Origin: Haloquadratum walsbyi J07HQW2
Lineage (GTDB): Archaea; Halobacteriota; Halobacteria; Halobacteriales; Haloferacaceae
DNA length: 64,000 bases
Direction of reading: 5' to 3'
Assembly: GCF_000415985.1 (NCBI RefSeq)
Contig: NZ_KE356561.1
Location: 2,388,289 to 2,452,288, forward strand
Part shown: piece after piece, positions 27,892-37,425 of the stretch
Numbering within the stretch: position 1 is the first letter of the stretch
How the letters are laid out: every line of letters starts with the position of its first letter
The notes under the pieces: model-generated
What the model was told of the DNA's origin: nothing
Database searches by the model: none
The model's input: the letters and a program-made list of their open reading frames with translations, nothing else
Position numbers and translations under genes: made by a program

Positions 27892-28824
27892 TCAAGTGAG
27901 AATACCACTAAGTATGATTGGCAGTGTCAATCCAATAGTTAAAAGAATATTTGTCAATAGAATAAATATAACATTATTACGAAGCACGGATGCCGGTGGG
28001 CGTTCTTCCGGAGTTTGAATTGACCACACCACTGGGCGGAATGCGGCAATAACTCCAAGCAATGCAAGTAATGCTGTGCGAGGGAATACTTTTGCGATGA
28101 CGCCAAGGATAATGATTATTGGAACGACTACTGTCGTAACTGCATAGAGGCGACCGCCCCATACACGCCCAAACCGGTGGATGAGGTTTGCCCGACCACC
28201 GTATCGATCAGGGTCAACGTCAGGAAACTCATTGAGCAAAAGTAGATTAAATGTCAATATAAATGCCGGCACTGCAGCAAGTACCCCAACAGGTGAAATT
28301 TCTCCTGACTGGACGAGTGCTGTTCCAATGACAGGAAGTCCACCAAGTCCAAGCCCAGCCCCAATCTCGCCGAGTCCAACTTTCGTCAGATACTCTGTAT
28401 ATCCAAGAACGCTGATTGCACCAATCACATAGATTGGTATAAGTATCGGTCCAATAACTATCAAAAACCATACTCCAATAATCATCCCAATAGCCGCAGT
28501 AGCATAGCCAAAGCGGTATACAGTTGTGGGGTTGACGTCTCCAGCCGGGAGTGTCTTGCTTCCTCCTGAGAATGGTGTGGCATCTGTGCGCTCGTCAATC
28601 CCTGACTCATAATCAGCCGCCTCATTTAGCGCGTTAACCGAGACATGTAACGCAATAAGCCCAATAAGTGCAATACCAGTCCGAGTAGCGCTAAAGGATC
28701 CATTACCAACGGCTGACGCAGCGGCACCAAGTGTAATAAGAGTGGCCGGAAGGACTAAAAACGGCGGTCGAGCGACACTGAAGAGTGGTCGTAATTGACC
28801 AATATACTGAGTGACAGCAGCCAT
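27892..28824 (-). CDS. UbiA-family prenyltransferase (MenA-like)
   Basis: 310 residues with about nine membrane helices. The first Asp-rich motif NEAADYESGID (NxxxDxxxD-like) is near residue 66. The second, NEFPDVDPDRYGGRANLIHR, is near 212. Their order and spacing fit intramembrane aromatic prenyltransferases. In haloarchaea a MenA-like enzyme attaches the isoprenoid side chain of menaquinone, but other UbiA substrates are possible. It is convergent with the SDR at 27129. The start ATG 28824 is followed by the expected amphipathic N-terminus. Confidence 0.85.
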   Translation of the reverse strand: MAAVTQYIGQLRPLFSVARPPFLVLPATLITLGAAASAVGNGSFSATRTGIALIGLIALHVSVNALNEAADYESGIDERTDATPFSGGSKTLPAGDVNPTTVYRFGYATAAIGMIIGVWFLIVIGPILIPIYVIGAISVLGYTEYLTKVGLGEIGAGLGLGGLPVIGTALVQSGEISPVGVLAAVPAFILTFNLLLLNEFPDVDPDRYGGRANLIHRFGRVWGGRLYAVTTVVVPIIIILGVIAKVFPRTALLALLGVIAAFRPVVWSIQTPEERPPASVLRNNVIFILLTNILLTIGLTLPIILSGILT

Positions 28825-29024
28825 ACCACTCAGTGGCGACCGGTGAATAAGAGCTACTCGGCACGTTTATACTGTCATATTGGTAACTCTACATGATAGC
28901 TGAATATCACGCGAACTCAAAACTACTCATACAATTGGGACTGTAAGGGAGGCCATCAGAGTACATTAACCACTCAACTAACGCGTTCTTCTGTTGAATT
29001 TACGTATACCAATAACCAGACGTA

Positions 29025-29540
29025 TCAATCATAACTGAATGGTTCAAGCGTCGTGTCATACGGTGTCCGGCTTGGGTGTGCAGGATGCCCATCAGTGGTT
29101 GTCGTAATCGCATACCAATCAGCGTCAAGAGCCGCTGTGACTTCGCGCCCTCGTTCGCTTATCGTGCCATGAATACCCCATCCAGCAACAACTCGATCAG
29201 ACTCACGACAGATATCTTGGAGATACTCATCGTTCTTTGGACCAACTGGGGTTGAATGTGATTTCATAACGGTTGGGTCCGTGCTTCGTAATGCAAATAA
29301 ATTCCCGATAATTACGTGACCGAATCCCATTCCATTTGCATACGTCATACATCGCGTCGTTGTTTGGTCATCGCTTTCTGCATCGGCCCGACTGGGATTT
29401 ACTAATACAAACGCCATTGTTGGTGCTGTTGAATCCCATACACGATCAAGTCGATACCGATAATCGCCATTTTCAGTTATCACTGCCTCACGCATGACAT
29501 CCGTCGGTGCTGCCGGATCTGATCCTGGAGTGTCGCGCAC
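29025..29540 (-). CDS. DUF1643-family protein
   Basis: 171 residues, soluble. It has the family's recognisable order: YRYRLDRVWDSTAPTMAFVL, then the core motif VNPSRADAESDDQTTTRCM. GFGHVIIGNLFALRSTDP and VVAGWGIHGTISERGREV follow. The function of DUF1643 proteins is unknown. A GTG-free ATG start at 29540 is used. No operon neighbours; about 200 bases separate it from the prenyltransferase gene on the same strand. Confidence 0.85.
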   Translation of the reverse strand: MRDTPGSDPAAPTDVMREAVITENGDYRYRLDRVWDSTAPTMAFVLVNPSRADAESDDQTTTRCMTYANGMGFGHVIIGNLFALRSTDPTVMKSHSTPVGPKNDEYLQDICRESDRVVAGWGIHGTISERGREVTAALDADWYAITTTTDGHPAHPSRTPYDTTLEPFSYD

Positions 29541-30175
29541 GCAATGTAAATTGCCGGTTAAACATAATAGTTCATCTGTTTCACTGATTTAATCAGGAGG
29601 CATGCGTTCGACTTCTGTTAAATAGCATCTATCATCATGTGAAGTGAATACAATTTAGTGAGAACCCAGCGTCGTCATCATCCGCTCAGATAAAAATATG
29701 TTATCTAGCGACGAATTGCCTGTATTCCTTTCCTCGCACCGTAATATACCCATTCTGCACTATAGCAGAACACACATCCTTTGAACTCTGGCTTACTCTC
29801 TGTCTCAACTGATGTCTCTTCATGTTCGCTCATGAATGTATATTCCCCTCGGGAATAATGAAACGTTTGCCACTAGTATCGTACCGGAACAGTACATGGG
29901 TTCAATTATATATGTACACGTCATCCCGAAATTTCAGATCATGTCTACATGTCTAATTGAACACCGCATCTGATTCAATGTAACTACGAAAAGAGGTATT
30001 GACATGTATCCTAATTAATTGCACTCAGAAAGGCAGATCCTAATTTCCTATCTCACTGCTGGTATAAAATTCTAGATATCAGTATACTTGTGCATGTATA
30101 CTATTTTTCTAGTCTGAGCTACTGTATGCACGGAGTTGGGTAATTAAAGTTGGTGTAACACCTATCTAAATATGT
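29541..30175. other. Long AT-rich intergenic region containing one small ORF
   Basis: About 635 bases. The only supported content is the 42-residue minus-strand frame at 29705-29833. The motif TGTATGCACGG occurs twice, near 30123 and 30174, the second copy overlapping the start of the downstream HTH gene. AATTAAAG near 30142 may be that gene's TATA element. Confidence 0.4.
29705..29833 (-). CDS. Putative 42-residue protein with a CxxC motif
   Basis: Minus-strand ATG at 29833 to TAG at 29705. The product starts MSEHEETSVETESKPEFKG, continues with a CVFCYSAEWVYYGA segment and ends RKGIQAIRR. An acidic haloarchaeal N-terminus followed by Cys-x2-Cys and aromatic residues is typical of small zinc-binding or thiol proteins in this group. 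Only one CxxC is present, so metal binding would need a dimer or a partner. The AT-rich gap around it has no competing gene. Family unknown. Confidence 0.45.
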   Translation of the reverse strand: MSEHEETSVETESKPEFKGCVFCYSAEWVYYGARKGIQAIRR

Positions 30176-30397
30176 ATGCACGGCCCGGGTGGAAACATTG
30201 CATTATCAGAACGACAAGAAGAAGCTTGGAAACTCGTTGAGCATGAGAATATGTCATATGAAGTCGCAGCAGAAATGATGGGTATTACACAGGATACTCT
30301 TGAAAACCATCTAATCGCCTGTAATCAAAGAAAAGAGGACTGGCAACACACAATTGATTGGATGAAGGGGAATTCATCTAGCGTTGAAACTGAGTAA
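30176..30397 (+). CDS. Small helix-turn-helix protein
   Basis: 73 residues. Residues about 10-48 (SERQEEAWKLVEHENMSYEV, then AAEMMGITQDTLENHLI) look like a sigma-region-4 or LuxR-type helix-turn-helix, with the recognition helix in TQDTLENHL. The rest is a short acidic tail. It is probably a small DNA-binding regulator or a DNA-binding module acting with a partner. The downstream gene is convergent, so no target is suggested by context. The promoter region contains a duplicated TGTATGCACGG motif. Confidence 0.65.
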   Translation: MHGPGGNIALSERQEEAWKLVEHENMSYEVAAEMMGITQDTLENHLIACNQRKEDWQHTIDWMKGNSSSVETE

Positions 30398-30410
30398 CTC
30401 AGATAATATA

Positions 30411-30746
30411 TTACTGTGTGTATGTCTGAAGACGGCTCATATTGTGTTCATCAAATATAAACACATCAACAAACTCGAAGAGTAACTCTCCTTCTCGGAG
30501 TAGACGACCACGAACGGCAACCTCATTCTTATTGGTATACACCCTATCTACGACATGAGTCGTATCAGTCATTGGGCGCTCATCACGCATGAACTGAACG
30601 AATCGCTCTCGCCCAGCGAGCGTTTGATCAGAACGTTGATGCGTGAATTCTGGCGTAAGAAGCGAGGCTAGTTTATCATAGTTATCCTGATCAATACTGT
30701 CATAATATGCACGGGCAGCCTCCGTCCGCTCTGAATCTAGCGTCAT
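30411..30746 (-). CDS. SnoaL-like / NTF2-fold protein
   Basis: 111 residues. It begins with the typical helix EAARAYYDSIDQDNYDKLAS, then LLTPEFTHQRSDQTLAGRER. FVQFMRDERPMTDTTHVV follows, and a C-terminal sheet VFIFDEHNMSRLQTY. This is the layout of SnoaL/NTF2-like polyketide-cyclase-fold proteins, a fold used for small-molecule binding or isomerisation. No catalytic identity can be deduced. Single gene, convergent with the HTH gene after 13 bases. Confidence 0.75.
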   Translation of the reverse strand: MTLDSERTEAARAYYDSIDQDNYDKLASLLTPEFTHQRSDQTLAGRERFVQFMRDERPMTDTTHVVDRVYTNKNEVAVRGRLLREGELLFEFVDVFIFDEHNMSRLQTYTQ

Positions 30747-30915
30747 ACTGAATGTTTGGACTTCACGACGGCGATATTAACATGCGTCTGTTTTGATTTC
30801 CATAGCACGGTATCTTCCATATCAGCGATCATTTCTCATATTGAGTCATATCTGACCCCGCATTACTTGACCTACAGATATCATTGTAGTTGATAATTGA
30901 TTATTGCCGATTCTA

Positions 30916-31335
30916 TCATTCGTTGACTGTCGTCACAGAAGTATCGGTCGTTGGGTCAGAGACAGCCTCAGCGAGATCAGTCTTCGTTAGGATTCCGACT
31001 CCGTCATCGTCAGCGTCAGTCACAGGTAAATGACTGTATCCGCCATCATGCATCTGCTCGGCAGCCGCAGTCAACGCGACATCTGGTGAAACAGTTTCAA
31101 CGCCAGTTGTCATATACTCCTGGACAGCTGTCTCATCCGCTGGAATATTGTCTGCTATTACCGATAGGGCATCTGTTGAGGTGAAAATACCGGCTGGTCG
31201 GCAGCCTTCCCCGACAACGACGACAGATTTGATCGTCGCCTTTCGCATTGCGTCAGCAGCTTCAGTTATTGACGTCTCCGCTTCCAGAGTCAACATTGGT
31301 GTCGTCATTACATCTTTGACACGTAACTTGGTCAT
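30916..31335 (-). CDS. CBS-domain pair protein
   Basis: 139 residues from ATG 31335 (MTKLRVKDVMTTPMLTLEAE). It is a stand-alone Bateman module with two CBS motifs: ITEAADAMRKATIKSVVVVG plus GIFTSTDAL, then VALTAAAEQMHDGGYSHLPV plus GILTKTDLAEAV. Such proteins bind adenosine ligands and act as cytoplasmic sensors. The upstream ATG at 31383 would add 16 atypical residues. No effector domain or operon partner is seen. Confidence 0.85.
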   Translation of the reverse strand: MTKLRVKDVMTTPMLTLEAETSITEAADAMRKATIKSVVVVGEGCRPAGIFTSTDALSVIADNIPADETAVQEYMTTGVETVSPDVALTAAAEQMHDGGYSHLPVTDADDDGVGILTKTDLAEAVSDPTTDTSVTTVNE

Positions 31336-31591
31336 AGCCGGAAACTCGTCGCGACGCACATAGTGTTTTCTACACTGAAACAAACATTTCCCCGCGTGAA
31401 CGTCGAGACGAACATCAAACTCGTCTTATGCAACATCAGGAGGATCGCTGGAAACATTAATTTAATTGTATGATTTATGATAGAACAGCAAATTTATGTA
31501 TACTTTGACATAGTTCATCTATATATTGATATAGTTGCTCGCTTTCCCAACTGTTATGTTGATAAAACGCTAGTTAATGTCTGAATAGCTA

Positions 31592-32701
31592 ATGGGCGCA
31601 CAAACCGTCGTGGAGTTGTCGGGACTAACCAAGCAGTATGGCGATGTCACGGCAGTCCATGACCTATCTTTTTCAGTTCGACGAGGCGAATTCTTCTCAA
31701 TCTTAGGTCCAAGTGGTTGTGGAAAATCAACAACATTACGCACAATTGCTGGCTTCGAAAATGCAAGCGAAGGTAGGATTAAAATTAATGAAACTGATAT
31801 TACGGGTACTCCTGCACACCAACGCGAAACCGGCATGGTATTTCAGGGTTATGCGCTATTCCCACACAAAACCGTTAGCGAGAATGTTGGCTTTGGTCTC
31901 AAAATGGACGGCGTCCCACAGTCAGAACGTGAAGATCGCGTAGAGCAAATGCTTGCAACCGTTGATCTCGGGGGATTTGAGCAGCGGATGCCGAGTGAAC
32001 TCTCCGGTGGGCAACAACAGCGAGTCGCATTAGCTCGTGCGTTGATTATTGAGCCATCAGTGCTTCTGTTAGATGAACCACTTGCGGCGCTTGATCTCCA
32101 ACTTCGACAGGACATGCGGTTTGAATTGCAGCAAATCCAAGATCGACTTGATATTACGACGATTTATGTCACACACGATCAAGAGGAAGCACTCTCAATG
32201 AGTGATCGCATCTTAGTGTTAGATGCCGGAAAAGCTCAACAAATAGATACACCTCGCAAATTGTATAATAATCCTCAGAATCAATTTGTTGCTGACTTTA
32301 TTGGAGAAGCGAATATTCTCCAGACGCGATTTAAATCTGCCACGAAGGATGTTATCAAAGTTGAACCAGAGTTTTCTTCAATGGATACAGTATCAGTGAT
32401 GAAAAACGGATTTGATGAAAATTCACTCTCCACAGGTGAACGAGTTTATTTGAACATCCGCCCGGAGGATATTACAATCCATCCACCAGATAAGGATCCT
32501 GAGGACGGACTTAGCGCTGAAATAACGAACAAGACATTCATCGGCAAGACGACACAGTTTGTCGCTACGGTTGGTAATAATCAAGAGATACTTGCAGAAG
32601 CATCAGGATTGGCTGCTCAGCAATCGATTGCCACCGGTGATACAGTTTCACTTACTTGGTCACGGGATGACTGCACTATTATTGGTGAACATCGCGTATG
32701 A
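31592..32701 (+). CDS. potA: Spermidine/putrescine-type ABC transporter ATP-binding protein
   Basis: 369 residues. Walker A is GPSGCGKS near residue 39, Q-loop VFQGYALFPHKTV near 82, signature LSGGQQQRVALARAL near 136 and Walker B LLLDEPLAALD near 160. The H-loop region is THDQEEALSMSDR. The C-terminal 120 residues form a TOBE-like regulatory domain (LNIRPEDITIHPP and LSAEITNKTFIGKTTQF). Gene order ATPase, two permeases, binding protein matches the bacterial potABCD order. It heads the operon; the next gene starts within its stop (4-base overlap). GTTGATAAAA near 31558 may be the TATA element. The substrate, polyamine or another cation, is inferred from family only. Confidence 0.9.
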   Translation: MGAQTVVELSGLTKQYGDVTAVHDLSFSVRRGEFFSILGPSGCGKSTTLRTIAGFENASEGRIKINETDITGTPAHQRETGMVFQGYALFPHKTVSENVGFGLKMDGVPQSEREDRVEQMLATVDLGGFEQRMPSELSGGQQQRVALARALIIEPSVLLLDEPLAALDLQLRQDMRFELQQIQDRLDITTIYVTHDQEEALSMSDRILVLDAGKAQQIDTPRKLYNNPQNQFVADFIGEANILQTRFKSATKDVIKVEPEFSSMDTVSVMKNGFDENSLSTGERVYLNIRPEDITIHPPDKDPEDGLSAEITNKTFIGKTTQFVATVGNNQEILAEASGLAAQQSIATGDTVSLTWSRDDCTIIGEHRV

Positions 32702-33639
32702 GTTCTGCTGAGCCACGCCAGTTGATAGCTGATATGTATGAACTCATTGCTGACCCCATCGAAGCCTGGTTTGAGCGGAAGGAATCGTATATTCCGCTAT
32801 TACAACTCGCTCCTGGATTCCTATGGGTGCTTGGACTACTCGGTGGTTCATTGCTGATTATCCTAGTGTATAGTTTTCTCGAATCAGCACCGCTTTCGAC
32901 AGGGAACCTAGTAATCACCATTGCAAATTATCAGACAATCTTCGCAACTAGCTATTATCTTACAGTTCTTCTCAAATCACTTCTTATTGCTGTGGCTGTC
33001 ACAATGATTTCACTACTGATTGCGTATCCGGCAGCATATCATATTGCGTTCATGGACAGTCGGTTTCGAAATCTCTATTTATTGATGCTTATTTTACCGT
33101 TTTGGATTAATCTAATAATCCGTACCTTCGCCTGGCAACTCATCCTTGGACAGAGTGGACTCATCAACTATGTCTTAGTGAGTTTAGTAGGTGTTCTTGA
33201 AGCACCACTACAAATGCTTTATTCGCCGTGGGCAATCATTGTTGGGCTTGTACACGTATTTATGCCGTTTGCAGTAATCCCATTGTATACGTCCATTCAG
33301 CGTATTGATCGCTCGCATACAGAGGCAGCACGTAACCTTGGAGCCAATCGGTTCCAGACATTCTATGAAGTAACACTCCCACAGACACTTCCCGGGATTG
33401 CTGCTTCTTCAATAATCGTGTTTGTCCTCTCATTTGGGTCGTTCGTTATCCCAAATATGCTCGGTGGGCAAGGGAACCTCATGATTGGCAATATCATTGC
33501 ACAACTCTTCGGAGAAAGCTTTGATTGGTCGCTTGGAAGTGCAATGGCGACATTATTCGTGATTACTGTTATTACACTCGTATATGTATTTAATCGAGCC
33601 ATTGGCTTACGTAGCCTCTATGGCAGTGATACTGCATGA
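32698..33639 (+). CDS. potB: Spermidine/putrescine-type ABC permease (PotB type)
   Basis: 313 residues, six membrane helices after a hydrophilic N-terminus of about 30 residues. The first helix region (LQLAPGFLWVLGLLGGSLLI) and the loop YHIAFMDSRFRNLYLLMLIL are typical of PotB/PotH. The EAA loop HTEAARNLGANRFQTFYEVT near residue 207 contacts PotA. Its ATG overlaps the potA stop by four bases and its own stop overlaps potC by four bases, so the operon is translationally coupled. Confidence 0.9.
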   Translation: MSSAEPRQLIADMYELIADPIEAWFERKESYIPLLQLAPGFLWVLGLLGGSLLIILVYSFLESAPLSTGNLVITIANYQTIFATSYYLTVLLKSLLIAVAVTMISLLIAYPAAYHIAFMDSRFRNLYLLMLILPFWINLIIRTFAWQLILGQSGLINYVLVSLVGVLEAPLQMLYSPWAIIVGLVHVFMPFAVIPLYTSIQRIDRSHTEAARNLGANRFQTFYEVTLPQTLPGIAASSIIVFVLSFGSFVIPNMLGGQGNLMIGNIIAQLFGESFDWSLGSAMATLFVITVITLVYVFNRAIGLRSLYGSDTA

Positions 33640-34487
33640 GCCGGGTAACACGACTTCTTGGACGACTTTCATTCTCTTCGAAGACCGGATCGAAACTACT
33701 TCAATTTGAGACTATCATTTTATTTATTTTTCTTTATGCGCCAATTCTAGTTGTTGTTATACTCTCTTTTAGCGCTGACTCAGTGCCAAGTTTTCCAATC
33801 TCTGGATTCTCAACTGAGTGGTATCTTGCACTCATCCCAATCGGTGAGAAGTTCGATGCACAACTCATTCGTGCTTTCTTGATAAGCGTTCAAATAGGTA
33901 TTATCGCCGCTATCGGTTCAGCAATCATCGGCACTGCAGCTGCAATCGGAATGGTGCGAAACGAATATGCGCGCTGGTTATTCAATGTAGATACTCTTAA
34001 TACACTGTTTATTACGCCAATGATGGTGCCATGGGTTGTGACCGGCATTGCTGTTCTTTCACTTTATTCGATATTAGATATCGCTGGCTCATTTATCTCG
34101 CTTATTATGGGACATATCCTGATCACACTCCCATTCATGACTATTGTCGTTGCTGGGCAGTTATATGGATTTGACCGCTCATTGGAGGAAGCAGCACAGA
34201 ATCTTGGCGCCGGTCCACTTCGGACCTTCTATGAAGTAACACTTCCCATCATCTCACCGGGTATCATCGCCGGCATGATGTTTGCATTCACTATTTCATT
34301 TGATAACTTCACACAGACTTTCTTTTGGACATCTAGCACGCTCAACACACTGCCGGTGGTTATCTTTTCTCGAATTAATTTTAGTCTTACTCCAGTAGTC
34401 AATGCAATGGGAACGGTCATTGTCGGAGTCTCATTGACGATGGCTTTCCTCGCTGAACGACTCTCAAGTCGTGTAATCACCGATTAG
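33636..34487 (+). CDS. potC: Spermidine/putrescine-type ABC permease (PotC type)
   Basis: 283 residues with six helices. The first helix (IILFIFLYAPILVVVILSFS) and the loop FPISGFSTEWYLAL are the PotC/PotI hallmark. The EAA loop LEEAAQNLGAGPLRTFYEVT is near residue 186. Its start overlaps the potB stop by four bases. It forms the pore with PotB. About 48 bases separate it from the binding-protein gene, which has its own GTG start. Confidence 0.9.
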   Translation: MSRVTRLLGRLSFSSKTGSKLLQFETIILFIFLYAPILVVVILSFSADSVPSFPISGFSTEWYLALIPIGEKFDAQLIRAFLISVQIGIIAAIGSAIIGTAAAIGMVRNEYARWLFNVDTLNTLFITPMMVPWVVTGIAVLSLYSILDIAGSFISLIMGHILITLPFMTIVVAGQLYGFDRSLEEAAQNLGAGPLRTFYEVTLPIISPGIIAGMMFAFTISFDNFTQTFFWTSSTLNTLPVVIFSRINFSLTPVVNAMGTVIVGVSLTMAFLAERLSSRVITD

Positions 34488-34535
34488 AACCCATTATCAG
34501 TATGTTTTTACTTATTCATCTCAATAGGACTTAAT

Positions 34536-35663
34536 GTGAGTAACGACCAATCTCAGTCTCACGCTCAAACGACATCGACATCTCGCCGTCGATTTCTACA
34601 AGGCACCGCTGCTGCGTCTACGATCACTGGACTTGCTGGTTGTATCACAGGTAGCTCTAGTGGGAGTCGAGCAAATAGTCTCACATTTATGCAGTGGTCT
34701 GGTGAGTTCGGTGAAACTGCAGAACGTGTTTTAAAAGAGCCATTTGAAGAGGAATTTGACGTGACAATCAATCAAGTCCCACTTCCAAGCCCATCGGATA
34801 TGCTCTCAAAACTCCAGGCTGGAAGTGCAGACTTTGATTTAGTCTCACACTGGGATTATACCCTTTATCGAGGCATTCAAAATGACCTATTCCAAGAAAT
34901 TCCACTTGGTGAGGTTCCGAATGTTCGCGATCGAGTTCGGGATCAATTCAATCCAACGTCGGTGCAGTATGATCCAGGAAGTGAACCACACCATGCTCCG
35001 TACTCAGTCAGTGGCTGGGGAATGACATACAATACAAATGCGATGGATGAACCATCCAGTTGGGAGGATTTACTGACGGATGAGATGCAAGACAATGTGA
35101 GTCTGGCAAGTTGGATGAGTTGCTGGCTTGGTGTTGCAGCAAAACGTGCAGGTGTTCCATTCGCCGAAATTCCAAATCGAATGGATGATATATGGGCTGC
35201 AATCGGCGAATTTGATAATGCGGCGCAGACATGGTGGGGAACAGGTCAGGAAATGGAGCGACTCTTGACGAATGAGTCTGTTCTCGCCGGGTCGTTTTGG
35301 TTTGCCCGAACGTATCGGCTCCGTGTAGACAACGATGTCCCTGTCCGATACACGGTTCCCGAGGAGGGTGCTCCAGCATGGATTGAGACATACACGATTC
35401 CAAATGGAGTCGATGATTCAAAGAAACAGCTTGCGCTTGAGTTTATTGATTATATCAATCGTGAAGAGGTGCAGGAACAGTTTGGTCGCGAACTTCGATA
35501 TGCGGTGCCATATGATTTCGATGATATCCCAAGTGATCATATATATAATGATCACCCAGAACTTCCACTCTTGAACACTGAACGTCTTGAACCAATGTTA
35601 CAGGATATCTATAATTCGAACTATAATAATTATACAAACGAGTTCCAGCAACAAACAGGCTGA
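34536..35663 (+). CDS. potD: Spermidine/putrescine-type solute-binding lipoprotein (PotD type)
   Basis: 375 residues from GTG 34536. A Tat-type lipoprotein signal has RRR at 17-19 (SRRRFLQGTAAAS) and lipobox LAGC with Cys36. The mature part is a type II binding protein: SLTFMQWSGEFGETAERVLK, FEEEFDVTINQVP, then DFDLVSHWDYTLYRGIQND. SGWGMTYNTNAMDEPSSWED and the C-terminal EFIDYINREEVQEQFGREL follow. It should capture the solute outside the cell and deliver it to the 31592-34487 transporter. Ligand residues cannot be assigned with certainty, so polyamine specificity is inferred. Confidence 0.88.
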   Translation: MSNDQSQSHAQTTSTSRRRFLQGTAAASTITGLAGCITGSSSGSRANSLTFMQWSGEFGETAERVLKEPFEEEFDVTINQVPLPSPSDMLSKLQAGSADFDLVSHWDYTLYRGIQNDLFQEIPLGEVPNVRDRVRDQFNPTSVQYDPGSEPHHAPYSVSGWGMTYNTNAMDEPSSWEDLLTDEMQDNVSLASWMSCWLGVAAKRAGVPFAEIPNRMDDIWAAIGEFDNAAQTWWGTGQEMERLLTNESVLAGSFWFARTYRLRVDNDVPVRYTVPEEGAPAWIETYTIPNGVDDSKKQLALEFIDYINREEVQEQFGRELRYAVPYDFDDIPSDHIYNDHPELPLLNTERLEPMLQDIYNSNYNNYTNEFQQQTG

Positions 35664-35931
35664 TACTCACGAGATTCTGTCTTTTCGTCAGCGTTTTGAG
35701 AAAATATAATAACTCCTCATTTTGTTTCGTTGCAAATATGATCAACGATAATCAGGGCGGACAAAATAGAAATCAGCAGTTCTCCAGTCTTTGACATTAT
35801 AATTATACGCCCACGTAGAACATATTTTATATCGACCATATGACAGACATTGATTTGTGACTTTGATCAAAAACAATGTGATTGGTAAAACGAATATAAA
35901 CGATGTATCAAATAGCAATTAATTGCGATAC

Positions 35932-37422
35932 TCACCGTGTCACCGTCTGTTGTACCCAACCTGTTGCACCGCTTGGGTAGGAGTCCGACTGCTCTTCAGG
36001 CTGAAGATCACCTTTACCGTCGACTGCCCGGACGATCACATCGTGGCTAGCATCACCATTAGGGTTGAACTCATGTCGCCACTGTCGCCACACATCATCA
36101 CCGGGTATTGGTTCGGATAGCTCAGCATCCTCCCATGTCGACCCGCCATCGACAGAGACCTCTACACGCTTGATACCGCGGGTGCCGGCGTACGCGTGAC
36201 CGGCGAGTTCGATATTACCGCTATCGAGCGTGATGGTACTCCACAGTTTAGCGACGGTGTTGACTGGACCAGTGCCATGCCAGCCGCGTTGTTCCCAGTA
36301 GCCGTCCATCTCCTCCTCAAGCAGTTCAATCTCGCTGAGCCACTTCACATTCGTCTCTCCCCAGTGACCAGGCACGAGCGCGCGCACCGGATGCCCATGC
36401 GACTGCGGGAGCGGTTGACCGTTCATCTCCCAGGCGAGAAAGGCATTTTCGAGAGCGTCAGTAGGGAACTGGACAAAATAATCATCCTCGGCGCGAAGCA
36501 TCGCACAGTCACACGTTCCGTCGGGGTCAGCCTCCTCCAGCAGCGACTTAATCGGTGTCCCAGTCCAGATAGCGGTATCCATCTTTTTGCCGTTGAGATC
36601 TTCACCGACACAGCGTAGTGTTACGTAGCGATGTTCGGTCGGCATCGCGGTCAATTCGTTATAGTCGACAGTCACATCATCGCTGACTTCACCGGTGATC
36701 GTCATCGACCAGTCGTCAGCCGACACCTCGGGGTCAAACTCCGCGATATCGACATTATAGAACCCACCGATCTCGCTGACTAATCCGGGTATATCGCCGT
36801 TGATATCAAGTGTCTGAATAGTGGCTTGTTGAAACTTATCTTCGACCGCTCTGCTGACTGGGTTGGTAATAGTATTGTCTTCACTAGTGCCATTAAACCG
36901 ACCGACGCCAACTGTAACACCAACGAATGCGGCTGCGCTAGCGAGGACTTGACGTCGGGTTGGACTCTGTTCAATCACGGTCCCCGATTCCACGCCAAGT
37001 GCAGTGAAAACTAATACCGGTGCGGCGGCACCAACCGCCAGCGCTGGATTACCTGTGATTGCCACGGTTACACTCCATGCAAGACCGCCAGCGAGTACGA
37101 TCCCAAGCGTCGATTGTGTGAGTTGCTCGGCAACATAGATTCCAAAGAGTGCGGCTCCACCAAGCAGACCAACGGCAAGACACATCGAAAGGGCAATGTG
37201 TAAAACATGACCCCCCTCTCCGATATTCTCGATGACGAACGCAACGAGTAGACCAGGTGTAAGCCGGACAACCAGCGCATCAATAGGTGCGACAATGAAT
37301 TGGCGAGTGTAGCCGGCAACCGCATAGGAACCGGCGACACCAGTAATTCCTGCAAACACTGTAATAAATAGCTGGTTATTGCTGACAGATAATCGATCTT
37401 TAATCATGCTAAAAAATTGCAT
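35932..37422 (-). CDS. Membrane-anchored sulfite oxidase-like molybdopterin enzyme
   Basis: 496 residues. The first ~150 residues contain about five hydrophobic helices. A Tat-like SPTRRQVLASAAAFVGVTVG segment near 153 follows, then the soluble part. The molybdenum-ligand Cys is Cys271 in YVTLRCVGEDLNG. QSHGHPVRALVPGHWG and NVKWLSEIELL form the rest of the cofactor-binding core. The C-terminal Ig-like dimerisation domain has IELAGHAYAGTRGIKRVEVS. The family oxidises or reduces sulfite or S/N-oxides outside the membrane; the exact substrate is unknown. The start at 37422 is used; Met6 at 37407 is an alternative. Confidence 0.88.
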   Translation of the reverse strand: MQFFSMIKDRLSVSNNQLFITVFAGITGVAGSYAVAGYTRQFIVAPIDALVVRLTPGLLVAFVIENIGEGGHVLHIALSMCLAVGLLGGAALFGIYVAEQLTQSTLGIVLAGGLAWSVTVAITGNPALAVGAAAPVLVFTALGVESGTVIEQSPTRRQVLASAAAFVGVTVGVGRFNGTSEDNTITNPVSRAVEDKFQQATIQTLDINGDIPGLVSEIGGFYNVDIAEFDPEVSADDWSMTITGEVSDDVTVDYNELTAMPTEHRYVTLRCVGEDLNGKKMDTAIWTGTPIKSLLEEADPDGTCDCAMLRAEDDYFVQFPTDALENAFLAWEMNGQPLPQSHGHPVRALVPGHWGETNVKWLSEIELLEEEMDGYWEQRGWHGTGPVNTVAKLWSTITLDSGNIELAGHAYAGTRGIKRVEVSVDGGSTWEDAELSEPIPGDDVWRQWRHEFNPNGDASHDVIVRAVDGKGDLQPEEQSDSYPSGATGWVQQTVTR

Positions 37423-37425
37423 GCA

